Assembly (NCBI GenBank): GCA_033852075.1
Contig: JAWSVC010000022.1
Coordinates: 1 to 64,000 of the forward strand
Source of the DNA: QZLE01 sp033852075
GTDB taxonomy: Bacteria; Pseudomonadota; Gammaproteobacteria; QZLD01
DNA: 64,000 nucleotides
Direction of reading: 5' to 3'
Each line of letters opens with the position of its first letter. Position 1 is the stretch's first letter. This document shows, piece after piece, positions 8,785 to 17,316 of this stretch. The translations under genes and the position numbers were made by a program. The notes beneath the pieces were generated by a model. The model was not told where the DNA came from. It made no database searches and was given only the letters and a program-made list of their open reading frames with translations.

Positions 8785-9603
8785 TCAGGCATCAATAGCT
8801 GATCTCATCCCTGCAACCAAATCTTTTAATTTACCTGGAATTGATTTTGGGTCATCTGTGTTTTCCGCATGAATCTTTACTAGCGCGGATCCAACAATAG
8901 CGGCATCTGCAACCGATGCAATCATTGCTGCAGATTCTGCATCTTTAATACCAAAACCTACTCCGATTGGTAAATCGGTAATGGAGCGTATGATATCAAG
9001 TTTTTCTGCAACTTGCTTCACATCTAACTTACTTGATCCGGTAACGCCTTTTACCGATACATAATAGATGAAACCACTTGCCATTGAGGCTATCCATTCT
9101 ACTCGCTGTTTAGGTGAAGTTGGAGTTATCAGATAAATTGGATCAAGTTTATTAGCTAATAATGCTACATTATACTCTCTACCTTCTTCCGGAGTCATAT
9201 CAACGGAAATCACTCCGTCAACACCAGCCTCTTTTGCACATTTAGCAAACTCTTCGTAGCCAATAACTTCTATTGGATTAAGATATCCCATAAGCACGAT
9301 TGGAGTAGTATCATCTTTCACACGAAACTGCTTAACCATCTCCAGTACATCACTAAGACTAACGCCGTGAACTAACGCCCTTTCACAAGCTCTTTGAATA
9401 ACTGGGCCATCAGCAACAGGATCGGAAAACGGCACACCAATTTCAATAATATCTACACCACCAGCAACCAGATTATGCAAAGCATCAACGGTTATCTCTG
9501 GTATTGGATCACCTGCAGTAATATATGAAATAAGTGCCTTTTTACCTTGTTGCTTTAACTGCTCAAAACAACCTTTTAATCTGCTTTCTCTTATCATACT
9601 CAT
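8785..9603 (-). CDS. trpA: Tryptophan synthase alpha chain
   Basis: 272 aa TIM barrel. The signature GVPFSDPVADGPVIQ contains the catalytic Asp, and a catalytic Glu lies in the IEIGVPF strand. It cleaves indole-3-glycerol phosphate to indole, which is channelled to TrpB. I start it at ATG 9603, not the earlier in-frame ATG at 9621, because 9603 overlaps the trpB stop as ATGA and a GGAGGGG ribosome-binding site lies 8 to 10 bases upstream. This is the classic coupled trpB-trpA junction. Confidence 0.96.
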   Translation of the reverse strand: MSMIRESRLKGCFEQLKQQGKKALISYITAGDPIPEITVDALHNLVAGGVDIIEIGVPFSDPVADGPVIQRACERALVHGVSLSDVLEMVKQFRVKDDTTPIVLMGYLNPIEVIGYEEFAKCAKEAGVDGVISVDMTPEEGREYNVALLANKLDPIYLITPTSPKQRVEWIASMASGFIYYVSVKGVTGSSKLDVKQVAEKLDIIRSITDLPIGVGFGIKDAESAAMIASVADAAIVGSALVKIHAENTDDPKSIPGKLKDLVAGMRSAIDA

Positions 9604-10844
9604 ATTTCGATCCCCTCCCATGCAGCTACTGTATGGATATCTTTATCTCCACGTCCAGACAGGCAAACCACAATAGATTGATCTTTGCTCATAGTTGGAG
9701 CCAATTTTTTAACGTAGGCAATGGCGTGACTGCTCTCGAGCGCCGGCAGAATCCCTTCGTATCTGGTTAAATCATGAAAACCTTCCAGCGCCTCAGTATC
9801 AGTTACCGCGACGTACTGCGCTCTGCCTGTATCCTTAAGCCACGAATGCTCTGGCCCAACTCCTGGGTAATCAAGCCCTGCCGAAACAGAGTGGGTTTCG
9901 GTAATCTGACCATCCTTATCCGACATCACGTAGGTTTTGGTACCATGTAAAACGCCAACCTTGGTATCTATAGCGGTAAGAGGCGCAGCATGCTTTCCGG
10001 TATCGATACCATACCCTGCTGCCTCAACTCCGTAGATTTTTACATCACGATCTTCCAGAAATGGGTAAAAAAGCCCGATAGCATTGGAACCACCACCAAC
10101 ACAAGCAACTATTGCATCTGGTAATTTGTCGTCCTGATCTAAAATCTGCTCTCTGGCCTCACGACCAATAATAGCCTGAAAATCACGCACCATTGCTGGA
10201 TATGGGTGTGGCCCGGAAGCGGTTCCAAAGATATAGAATGTATCATCAACATTAGTTATCCAATCACGAATCGCTTCATTACATGCATCTTTCAGGGTTC
10301 TGGAACCTGAGGTTACTGATACCACCTTGGCACCAAGCAGCTTCATGCGATATACGTTCATGGCCTGACGATGAATATCTTCTTCGCCCATGTAGACCAC
10401 ACACTCCATACCGAAACGCGCTGCTACAGTTGCAGTGGCAACACCATGCTGACCTGCTCCGGTCTCAGCAATCACCCGTTTCTTGCCCATATATCTGGCA
10501 AGAAGCGCCTGACCAATGGTGTTATTTACCTTATGCGCCCCAGTATGATTCAGATCTTCACGTTTTAGGAAAATCTTGGCGCCGCCAAGTTCCTTAGTCC
10601 AACGTTCTGCAAAATATAGCGGTGACGGTCTACCAACATAGTATGCAAGATCGCGATCCATCTCGGCAATGAAAGCAGGATCCTTCATATATTTTTCATA
10701 GGCTTCTTTTAGCTCTAGAACAGGATCCATCAAGGTCTCGGCCATATACATTCCGCCAAACTCGGCAAAATGTCCGCCATCATCAGGATAGTCATAAAAA
10801 TTAATATCGCCGAGCGGCATCTCTTTTGATTTTTTAACTGACAC
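9600..10844 (-). CDS. trpB: Tryptophan synthase beta chain
   Basis: 414 aa. The PLP lysine lies in the motif NHTGAHKVNN near residue 98, with the phosphate-binding GGGSNAIG and substrate loop ETGAGQHGVA. It condenses indole with serine to tryptophan in the alpha2beta2 complex. The start is GTG at 10844, overlapping the end of trpF by 11 bases and preceded by a GGGG ribosome-binding site. An ATG eight codons further in has a less well-spaced site. Confidence 0.97.
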   Translation of the reverse strand: MSVKKSKEMPLGDINFYDYPDDGGHFAEFGGMYMAETLMDPVLELKEAYEKYMKDPAFIAEMDRDLAYYVGRPSPLYFAERWTKELGGAKIFLKREDLNHTGAHKVNNTIGQALLARYMGKKRVIAETGAGQHGVATATVAARFGMECVVYMGEEDIHRQAMNVYRMKLLGAKVVSVTSGSRTLKDACNEAIRDWITNVDDTFYIFGTASGPHPYPAMVRDFQAIIGREAREQILDQDDKLPDAIVACVGGGSNAIGLFYPFLEDRDVKIYGVEAAGYGIDTGKHAAPLTAIDTKVGVLHGTKTYVMSDKDGQITETHSVSAGLDYPGVGPEHSWLKDTGRAQYVAVTDTEALEGFHDLTRYEGILPALESSHAIAYVKKLAPTMSKDQSIVVCLSGRGDKDIHTVAAWEGIEI

Positions 10845-11484
10845 TATTTACGCCCCTTATAAACGCTGCGATTTTCTGGTGGTCTTTAACACCTTTTTGC
10901 GCCTCAACGCCGCTACTGACATCAACGCAAAATGGTTTAGCAAGTTTAATTGCTTGTACGACATTGTCCGGATCAAGACCTCCGGCCAATATGATTGGCT
11001 TGCTAAAGTTCTGTGGAAGAGAAGTCCAGTCAAAGGTTTCTCCTGAACCACCAGCTCCACCAGGAGCATGACTGTCTACAACAAAGCCTTTACTGTCTTT
11101 ATAGCGCTGCTGATATTCTTGTAATATCTGTTCTGCCGAACCAGTATTTTCTTCCGCAAGACCTTTCATTGGAACTGCCTTTATATATGGAATTCCATAA
11201 CTGCGGCACTCTTCTGGAGTCTCATCACCATGAAATTGGATAATATCCAAATTTATACTGTTAAGCACCTGTTCTATAAACTGTCTTGGAGAGTTCATAA
11301 AAAGACCGACTACAGCTACAAACGGAGGTAAGTCGATAATAATTTCCTGCGCCTGCTCAACCGTTACGGTTCTTGAACTACCCTCACAAAAAACCAAACC
11401 AATTGCGTCTGCACCATGCATTGATGCACACAAGGCATCTTCCGCCGTTTTAACTCCACAAATTTTTACGCGAACTCTTTCCAT
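10834..11484 (-). CDS. trpF: Phosphoribosylanthranilate isomerase
   Basis: 216 aa TIM barrel starting MERVRVKICGVKTAEDA, where the KICG cysteine is the catalytic base and the Asp of VDVSSGVE near the C terminus is also conserved. It carries out the Amadori rearrangement in tryptophan synthesis. It is the first gene of trpF-trpB-trpA-accD-folC-SPOR-cvpA. A weak promoter match (TTGTAC, 17 bases, TAAATT) ends about 33 bases upstream of the start. No leader peptide with tandem Trp codons is evident. Confidence 0.96.
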   Translation of the reverse strand: MERVRVKICGVKTAEDALCASMHGADAIGLVFCEGSSRTVTVEQAQEIIIDLPPFVAVVGLFMNSPRQFIEQVLNSINLDIIQFHGDETPEECRSYGIPYIKAVPMKGLAEENTGSAEQILQEYQQRYKDSKGFVVDSHAPGGAGGSGETFDWTSLPQNFSKPIILAGGLDPDNVVQAIKLAKPFCVDVSSGVEAQKGVKDHQKIAAFIRGVNSVS

Positions 11485-11660
11485 TTAAACAGGTATATTA
11501 TCTCAAAAAACATATAAATTTATTTTCGAACAGTCGATTGTACAACCTGAGTGATAAAAAATATACCGTGAAGAGAAATATTATTACGGAAAGTGTTGCT
11601 AGGTATGATTTGATAAGATAGCTGCAGTTTTGACTTTGGTTTTTTCAGAACGCAGAAAAA

Positions 11661-11690
11661 CAAAAACCCCTATATCCTTTAGGGGTTTTG
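11661..11690. terminator. Bidirectional Rho-independent terminator
   Basis: An A-rich arm ending CCCCTA pairs with TAGGGGTTTTG and is flanked by a T-run on each strand. On the minus strand it would end the rhodanese-pseudokinase-membrane protein operon before the trpF promoter. Confidence 0.85.
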
Positions 11691-11871
11691 TTTTTTTCCT
11701 TATGCCTTCATTCCTTGAAAGCCAATCTGAAACCACAAAATTCTTTCTTGTCTCGGCTGGTTATCCTTAACCTATTGCTTCCTGCAAATACCGTGTTTCA
11801 GTGTTCCTATATGTTGTATACATTATGAACCAGTTCGCAGATTTTTAAAATTGGCATATTTCTCCAATTAA

Positions 11872-11889
11872 TGTAGGAATATTCCTACA
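11872..11889. promoter_or_regulatory. Perfect 18-bp palindrome, possible regulator site
   Basis: TGTAGGAATATTCCTACA is fully self-complementary. The form TGTAGG-N6-CCTACA resembles the layout of LuxR/FixJ-family boxes such as the GacA/UvrY upstream sequence, but the half-site differs. It lies 17 bases past the stop of the acidic-tailed protein and 388 bases before trpF, so its target is unclear. Confidence 0.4.
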
Positions 11890-11905
11890 CTACCTGACCT
11901 GCTTT

Positions 11906-12397
11906 TTACTTCTTGTTCTTGTTGTCATCATCTTCCTCATCTTCTTCATCTTTTTCTGGCTTTGGTGGTCTAAACCTTGCTCTAAAGTCATTACACATAA
12001 CTAATCCAAATATAATCACAATAAAGCCGACCAATAATAAGAAGCTCATTACGATAACAAAGATTATAAACTTTTTTTTGTAGAATTTTTGAACTTCCAA
12101 TCTCTCTCGCAATTCTATTAAGACTTTGTCCTCTCGTTCTTTTAGCTCGATAACCCTTGGAGATTCAGGATCAGCCTCAGATAATTTTTTCCCCTGCTCT
12201 TTAAGTTCTGCAAACTCAATTTTTACAGGAAGCAGTTCGGCTTCGGCCTTATCCTTTTCTATAATTACATCCCACATTGGAAATAAAAGAAGATAAAGAC
12301 CTATACCAAGGATTATCAATCCGGTCTTACTTACCGATTTATGCAAATCATCCGTTGGAATTATGGCTTTTCCACCTAATTCGTCATCTTCATCCAT
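11906..12397 (-). CDS. Two-helix membrane protein with acidic tail, unknown function
   Basis: 163 aa, family not recognised. Visible features are an acidic N terminus, a first membrane helix (about residues 25-45), a charged predicted coiled-coil segment of Lys/Glu/Leu (about 48-100) that should face the periplasm, a second helix (about 109-132), and a highly acidic Asp/Glu-rich cytoplasmic tail ending in NKNKK. It begins 4 bases after the pseudokinase stop, so the two are almost certainly coupled. It could be an accessory or signalling partner of the pseudokinase, but this is inference from context only. Confidence 0.75.
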   Translation of the reverse strand: MDEDDELGGKAIIPTDDLHKSVSKTGLIILGIGLYLLLFPMWDVIIEKDKAEAELLPVKIEFAELKEQGKKLSEADPESPRVIELKEREDKVLIELRERLEVQKFYKKKFIIFVIVMSFLLLVGFIVIIFGLVMCNDFRARFRPPKPEKDEEDEEDDDNKNKK

Positions 12398-12401
12398 GTC
12401 T

Positions 12402-15173
12402 TTACTCCTTTACTTTATGCTCAACTGCAAATCCCACAATCCAGCGTTTAAATATATGCAACATCTCTTCATGCGACATATGATTGGTAAGAATATCGTC
12501 TACCTCCATCACCTCGCATAACTCTTTATCGGTCTTTTTCAGATGTCCTTTAATTCCAATTACCGGCAATGGATGCCCGCTATTGTTAAATTTCCGTATC
12601 AAACTCACCGCATGCGCTCCTTCCGATTCATCTTTTGCCGGAGAAACTAGTGCCAGTGAATATACATTTTCACAATTAATAAGTGGCGATTGCTCATCTA
12701 TTAGGTCAACCCCTAATCCAAATGCCCGAGCCATCATAGTAACTTCATTAACAGTACTTTCTTCATGAGCCGACAAAACTATCCGTTTCTTATGCGCTTC
12801 GTCTACCTCCATAAAGATATGCTTAGTTACTAATAATTCCTCAATGTTTCTTGCGGTGGGAATAATCTCTAAATGCTCTACTAAATAATCAATATCGATA
12901 GGTTTTGATAAAAACGCTTTAAAACCAGCAGCACGAGCTTTTTCTGCATCACCACGTTGCGCCCCCAGACTAATCATCACCAAATCAACTTGCATTATAC
13001 CAGGGTTGGATTTGATGTTTTTACTTGCTTCAAGTAAAACATTTAGAGGCAAATTCATACTAAAAATCACAACATCAAAGTTGTTCCTTTCTGAGCTCGG
13101 CGTTGTTATTAGCTTCAATCCATCAGATATACTTTTAGTAATATGGTAAGAATATTTCTTATGCGATAACGCATATTTGAATTTTTCTATCTCATCATTA
13201 TCATCAGCTATCAGCAAGATATTCATATCGGAATCTTTACTGCCATCTTCAATCATATTTCTGGCTGCACGACCAACAGCTCCACCAACACGAACAGTAA
13301 ACCAGAAATTTGTTCCATCATCCTGATCTGAATTTAAACCAAATTCCCCTCCCATCATGCGGATAAACTGTTTACTTAGTGCCGGTCCCATTCCTTCACC
13401 ACTAAATACTTCAGATATTGAACCATCAATTCTGGTAAATGCATTAAGTATTTTTTTCTTCAAATCAGAGGATAAAACCAAAGTTGATGATTTGATTTCG
13501 AATAAAATATATTCTTCTCCTCCATTTTTTATAGTACGAACATTTAAAGCAACTGTTCCGTACTTTACGTATCCTAATATAATTGAAACCAGTGTTTTTA
13601 TAATCTCTCTTATCCTGGTCGGATCTCCTTTCATTACCGGAGGAATTGATGTTGAAAATACAGAAGTAAGGTCAATACCTTTCTTTTCAGCCTCTTCACT
13701 AAATCCTGATAATATGTCGTCAATATAGATCCTTAACGCAAAATCAACAGAATCAAATTCAAGCTTGCCTGCAAGAATTCTTGAATAATCCAATATGTCA
13801 TTAAACAGAGTTAATAGTGAACTTGCTGATTGATGCGCTTTTTTAATTTGATCATTTATAAGGTCGGCCACATTTCCTTCACGCAGAATTCCATTAAGAA
13901 TCTCCAATAAGCTTTTCATTGGTGTCCTTAATTCCTGACTCATAGTGCTTACAAATTCTGTCTGGGCATTAACTGCTGTTTCAGCTAATTCTTTAGCCTC
14001 CATCAACGCAGATTCTGCCTCTTTTCTATCTGTAATATCAAAGTGAATTGAAAGATATTGATAAGGAACCCCACCCTTATCCAGGAAAGGAACAATTGTG
14101 GTGTTAACCCAATAATATGATTTATCTTTTTTCCGATTTTTGATTTCACCTTTCCAAACATTTCCATTGCTAATGGTGTACCAAAGATCCTCAAAAAATT
14201 TATCAGAATGATAACCTGATCTTATTAGCTTATATGTTTGACCAATCAACTCTTCCTGAGAATACTGAGACATATGGCAAAATTGATCATTTACATAAGT
14301 AATCACACCCTTTGCATCTGAAATAGACACTTTGGCTGCTTGATCCAATGCAAACTTCTGTTCTTCTAAATGCTCATTCAACGCTTTTAGCTGCTGATTA
14401 GAACGTTCTATTTCAAGGTTTACGCTATGCACTTTATTGGTATTAAAATCAATTTGTTCCAACATCAGATTAAAGCCATCATAAAGCTCACCAATCTCAT
14501 TTTCTTCATCAAACTCTAGCTGATGAGAATAATCATGAGTTGCATATACTTTTTTAATAACTCTGGCTAAACGCAAAATTGGAGCAGAGAAGATTTCCTG
14601 AAACTTAATCGCAATAAATGTAGATAGAACCATCAAAAGCGGTATCATTAAAATAACCACTTTAAAATATCCAAAAATCTTTTGCTTTTGGCTCTCTGTT
14701 GAAACTCGGAAAAATAAGTTTCCAAAATCAGTATTTTGATATCTTACCGGCAAGAAAGCATAAAAATAATCATCGTGGTATTCAAACTCCACCATATCAT
14801 CTAATACCCGAGGATGATAAATAGATTCTATATTCTTACGATAATGAAACACGTCATTTTTTTTCTTATCAAAGAGGATCGCATTTTCAATATTTGGAAA
14901 CTCTTTCAATTTGATAACGGCATCAGTAGCTACATCTGGCGAATCGAAAAGCAAAAGCTTAACCATATCCTGGCTTAATATTGATGCTGCCAGTTTAGTT
15001 TCATTTAATGCATCCTTTCGAATAGATTTAACGTCCCAATATATAATTGATACGAAACCAACACTCAAAACCAAAACCGATGCTGTAAGAATAATAAGCG
15101 CAAGCTTTGTCTGAATTGACAAGCGCCCAAAGTACCTTGAAATTTTAGATTTGTTTTTCCTATCAGCTATCAT
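12402..15173 (-). CDS. Degenerate hybrid sensor histidine kinase (pseudokinase)
   Basis: 923 aa with a BarA-like layout: membrane helix (about 22-45), periplasmic domain, second helix (about 172-190), HAMP, coiled coil, PAS (about 275-385), DHp/HisKA-like region (about 395-465), HATPase-like domain (about 505-630), a receiver domain (about 650-770) and a second receiver-like domain (about 795-915). The catalytic residues are missing. The H-box reads MSQELRTP, with Gln413 where the phosphoacceptor His belongs. The N-box Asn positions are Thr527 and Ile531. The G1 DTGIG motif is absent. The receiver phosphoacceptor position is Ser705. The receiver acidic pair (657-658) and Lys757 remain. The frame is intact over 2.7 kb, so this looks like a maintained non-catalytic signalling scaffold and not a recent pseudogene. 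It lies 14 bases after the rhodanese gene and 4 before the next gene. Confidence 0.88.
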   Translation of the reverse strand: MIADRKNKSKISRYFGRLSIQTKLALIILTASVLVLSVGFVSIIYWDVKSIRKDALNETKLAASILSQDMVKLLLFDSPDVATDAVIKLKEFPNIENAILFDKKKNDVFHYRKNIESIYHPRVLDDMVEFEYHDDYFYAFLPVRYQNTDFGNLFFRVSTESQKQKIFGYFKVVILMIPLLMVLSTFIAIKFQEIFSAPILRLARVIKKVYATHDYSHQLEFDEENEIGELYDGFNLMLEQIDFNTNKVHSVNLEIERSNQQLKALNEHLEEQKFALDQAAKVSISDAKGVITYVNDQFCHMSQYSQEELIGQTYKLIRSGYHSDKFFEDLWYTISNGNVWKGEIKNRKKDKSYYWVNTTIVPFLDKGGVPYQYLSIHFDITDRKEAESALMEAKELAETAVNAQTEFVSTMSQELRTPMKSLLEILNGILREGNVADLINDQIKKAHQSASSLLTLFNDILDYSRILAGKLEFDSVDFALRIYIDDILSGFSEEAEKKGIDLTSVFSTSIPPVMKGDPTRIREIIKTLVSIILGYVKYGTVALNVRTIKNGGEEYILFEIKSSTLVLSSDLKKKILNAFTRIDGSISEVFSGEGMGPALSKQFIRMMGGEFGLNSDQDDGTNFWFTVRVGGAVGRAARNMIEDGSKDSDMNILLIADDNDEIEKFKYALSHKKYSYHITKSISDGLKLITTPSSERNNFDVVIFSMNLPLNVLLEASKNIKSNPGIMQVDLVMISLGAQRGDAEKARAAGFKAFLSKPIDIDYLVEHLEIIPTARNIEELLVTKHIFMEVDEAHKKRIVLSAHEESTVNEVTMMARAFGLGVDLIDEQSPLINCENVYSLALVSPAKDESEGAHAVSLIRKFNNSGHPLPVIGIKGHLKKTDKELCEVMEVDDILTNHMSHEEMLHIFKRWIVGFAVEHKVKE

Positions 15174-15187
15174 TATTTATCTTTAGA

Positions 15188-16081
15188 TCAGTTTATCGAA
15201 CCAAACTTAACAACTGGCAATGAAATATCCTGAGCCCATTCATTCCAACCAGATCCATAAATCGCAGCTTTTTTTCCAATAAGTCGTAATGCAAAATAAT
15301 TAACTGCGGCTTTTTTCCCATCATCATCGTAAACAAATACGACAACATTCTCTGTTATACGGACATATATTTCGGATAGATCAGCTATTGATGCAATTCT
15401 AGGTACACCATCGATATAACTAAGATTTTCATCCCATGGAATATTAACAGCACTAGGAATATGCCCCACCCTAACCGTTTCACCAACATTCTCTTCAGAA
15501 CCGTGATAATCATTTTTTGACCTAGCATCAACAACCATCATTCCAGTAGCATTAAGTGCTAATAAAATCGACATTTTGGTTACATATCTATCCGGGTCGA
15601 TAGTTGGATAAAACTTATCATGCTTCGCCTCATATATTTCACTAGACTGAGGCAAATTAGAACGTATCCAACCAGGAAAACCTCCATCAAGAATTCCAAC
15701 TTTATTAACATGCCCGAATACCTCTAGAAGCCAAAACATGCGTGCTGCGTCTTTATAATCCTCATCATAAAGCACAACGATTTTATTATTGGAAATCCCC
15801 GCTTTTTCAAATAATTTTTTCATTGTATTTATAGACAACAAACGATTACCAATACCAGGATAGGTTTTATCAATACTAATATTGTAAGCACCTAGTATAT
15901 GACTAAATTTATACTTGTCTGTTGATCTAACATCTACGACTACGACATCACTGTTATCCATATTAGAAACCAGCCATTGTTTATCCACCAATGGTCCAGG
16001 CAGATCTGACGCCAAGGCTACGGAATAACCAAAGACGAATGCAATAAAAACGCATAAGAATCTAACAGTAGATACAATCAA
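15188..16081 (-). CDS. Exported two-domain rhodanese without catalytic cysteine
   Basis: 297 aa. A signal peptide (about residues 1-25, ending VALAS) precedes two rhodanese domains of the thiosulfate/mercaptopyruvate sulfurtransferase type; the C-terminal GSGWNEWA matches that family. The active-site loop of the second domain reads FVYDDDGKKAA with no Cys, and the only cysteine in the whole protein lies in the signal peptide. It therefore cannot use the rhodanese persulfide mechanism and may be a binding or sensing protein in the periplasm. The start is TTG at 16081 with TAGGAT upstream, which gives a proper signal peptide. It is the first gene of the operon with the pseudokinase. Confidence 0.85.
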   Translation of the reverse strand: MIVSTVRFLCVFIAFVFGYSVALASDLPGPLVDKQWLVSNMDNSDVVVVDVRSTDKYKFSHILGAYNISIDKTYPGIGNRLLSINTMKKLFEKAGISNNKIVVLYDEDYKDAARMFWLLEVFGHVNKVGILDGGFPGWIRSNLPQSSEIYEAKHDKFYPTIDPDRYVTKMSILLALNATGMMVVDARSKNDYHGSEENVGETVRVGHIPSAVNIPWDENLSYIDGVPRIASIADLSEIYVRITENVVVFVYDDDGKKAAVNYFALRLIGKKAAIYGSGWNEWAQDISLPVVKFGSIN

Positions 16082-16162
16082 ATTTTTTATCCTATTTTTT
16101 TACCTGTATTACCTCAATTTTAAGTATAGACACCAAGATGGATATTGCACTTCTACGCTATC

Positions 16163-16189
16163 TTAGACTCATACAAACTTAACTATAAT
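16163..16189 (+). promoter_or_regulatory. Possible promoter for the FKBP gene
   Basis: TTAGAC (16163-16168), a short 15-base spacer and TATAAT (16184-16189), in the divergent gap about 120 bases before the FKBP start. The -10 is perfect but the -35 and spacer are poor. Confidence 0.35.
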
Positions 16190-16309
16190 GTGCTAGCATA
16201 CTCAGAATTTTGTCATATTTTGCAGTTAATATATGATTAACCTTAAAACTCACTTTCAACTTTAGTGCAATTTGTATTAGCAATTTAAAAAACAAATCAA
16301 GGAGAAATA

Positions 16310-17110
16310 ATGATTTTAAAAACTAAAAGCTTTGTTATGTATTCAGTTTTCATGGCGATTGCTATTTTGCCAGTAACAATAGCTTGCGCCGAAGAACAAA
16401 ATGACGATCTTGACACTGATTCAAGAAGAGCAAGCTATACCATGGGTCTAAAAATGGGTCGCTATATTAATGCAAATAACTTCGATGGATTTAACATTGA
16501 ATCCCTTTATGCAGGAATAAGAGATGGAATCGAGGGTAAATCGCCTCGACTTTCTCCAAAAGAGATGGATGATTCTGTCGCCGCAATTAAAAAGCTTCAA
16601 GGTGATCTAAGAGAAAAACAATCAAGAGAGAACCTGCAACGCAGCAAAAGATTCTTGGCTGAAAATCGCAGACTAGCCGATATAAAAGAAACCAAAACTG
16701 GTCTTCAATATAAAGTTTTAACTCCAGGAACAGGTGAAAAACCCAAAGCCACTGATACAGTTATTGCTCACTACAAAGGCACATTAGTTGACGGATCTAT
16801 CTTTGACTCATCGTACAGAAGAGGCAAACCATTCACTACACCGGTAAACCGCGTCATTAAAGGCTGGACTGAGGCTCTGCAAATGATGAAAGTTGGTGCA
16901 AAATGGAGATTATTTATCCCTCCCCACCTTGCATATGGTACGCGCAGCCCAAGTCCAAATATCCCAGCAAATTCTGCACTTATCTTTGACATTGAACTAT
17001 TAGAGATACAAGGGCAAAAAGATAGCTTTAAAATGTCACCAGCTACTCCTAAAAAAGAAGATAAAAAATCCAACAAATCTAGTTCTGCGGTAAAAACCAA
17101 CAGAATGTAA
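16310..17110 (+). CDS. FKBP-type peptidyl-prolyl isomerase, FkpA/Mip-like, exported
   Basis: 266 aa. A signal peptide (cleavage near residue 27, ACAEE) precedes an N-terminal alpha-helical dimerisation domain (about 35-115), as in Mip and FkpA, and a C-terminal FKBP domain (about 130-230) with VIAHYKGTLVDGSIFDSS and the VIKGWTEAL binding-pocket segment. It catalyses prolyl isomerisation and acts as a periplasmic chaperone. The last 25 or so residues are a Lys/Ser-rich tail. A GGAG ribosome-binding site precedes the ATG. A hairpin follows at 17122-17165. Confidence 0.93.
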   Translation: MILKTKSFVMYSVFMAIAILPVTIACAEEQNDDLDTDSRRASYTMGLKMGRYINANNFDGFNIESLYAGIRDGIEGKSPRLSPKEMDDSVAAIKKLQGDLREKQSRENLQRSKRFLAENRRLADIKETKTGLQYKVLTPGTGEKPKATDTVIAHYKGTLVDGSIFDSSYRRGKPFTTPVNRVIKGWTEALQMMKVGAKWRLFIPPHLAYGTRSPSPNIPANSALIFDIELLEIQGQKDSFKMSPATPKKEDKKSNKSSSAVKTNRM

Positions 17111-17121
17111 CTTTATATTTA

Positions 17122-17165
17122 TATACCTTGCCTCCCTCAAAAACCAACGAGGTAGGCAAGGTATA
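17122..17165 (+). terminator. Strong hairpin downstream of the FKBP gene
   Basis: TATACCTTGCCT (17122-17133) pairs perfectly with AGGCAAGGTATA (17154-17165), followed inside by one mismatch and CCTC/GAGG. No U-tract follows, so it may be a transcript-stabilising 3' stem or a weak terminator. Confidence 0.6.
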
Positions 17166-17316
17166 AATCAATATATCATTTGTCTACAAATCCTCTTTTG
17201 CTCCCCTAAAACAAAAACAAACACCTCATTGATTGCTATTCAAGCTAGCAATCACTATTATCTATGTAGTTAGATTCATAGCTATCATGGATAGTACCCA
17301 CAAACGGAGCAATAAA

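Larger units (their letters stand above)
11485..11905. other. Intergenic region with terminator and palindrome, no gene seen
   Basis: The 421 bases between trpF and the acidic-tailed membrane protein gene hold the terminator at 11661-11690, the 18-bp palindrome at 11872-11889 and the possible trpF promoter at 11517-11545. I see no convincing coding frame or RNA gene. Confidence 0.6.

Noticed and set aside
11485..11905. trp leader peptide or attenuator before trpF
   Set aside because: No short frame with tandem Trp codons and no alternative hairpins; the only hairpin is the bidirectional terminator of the neighbouring operon.
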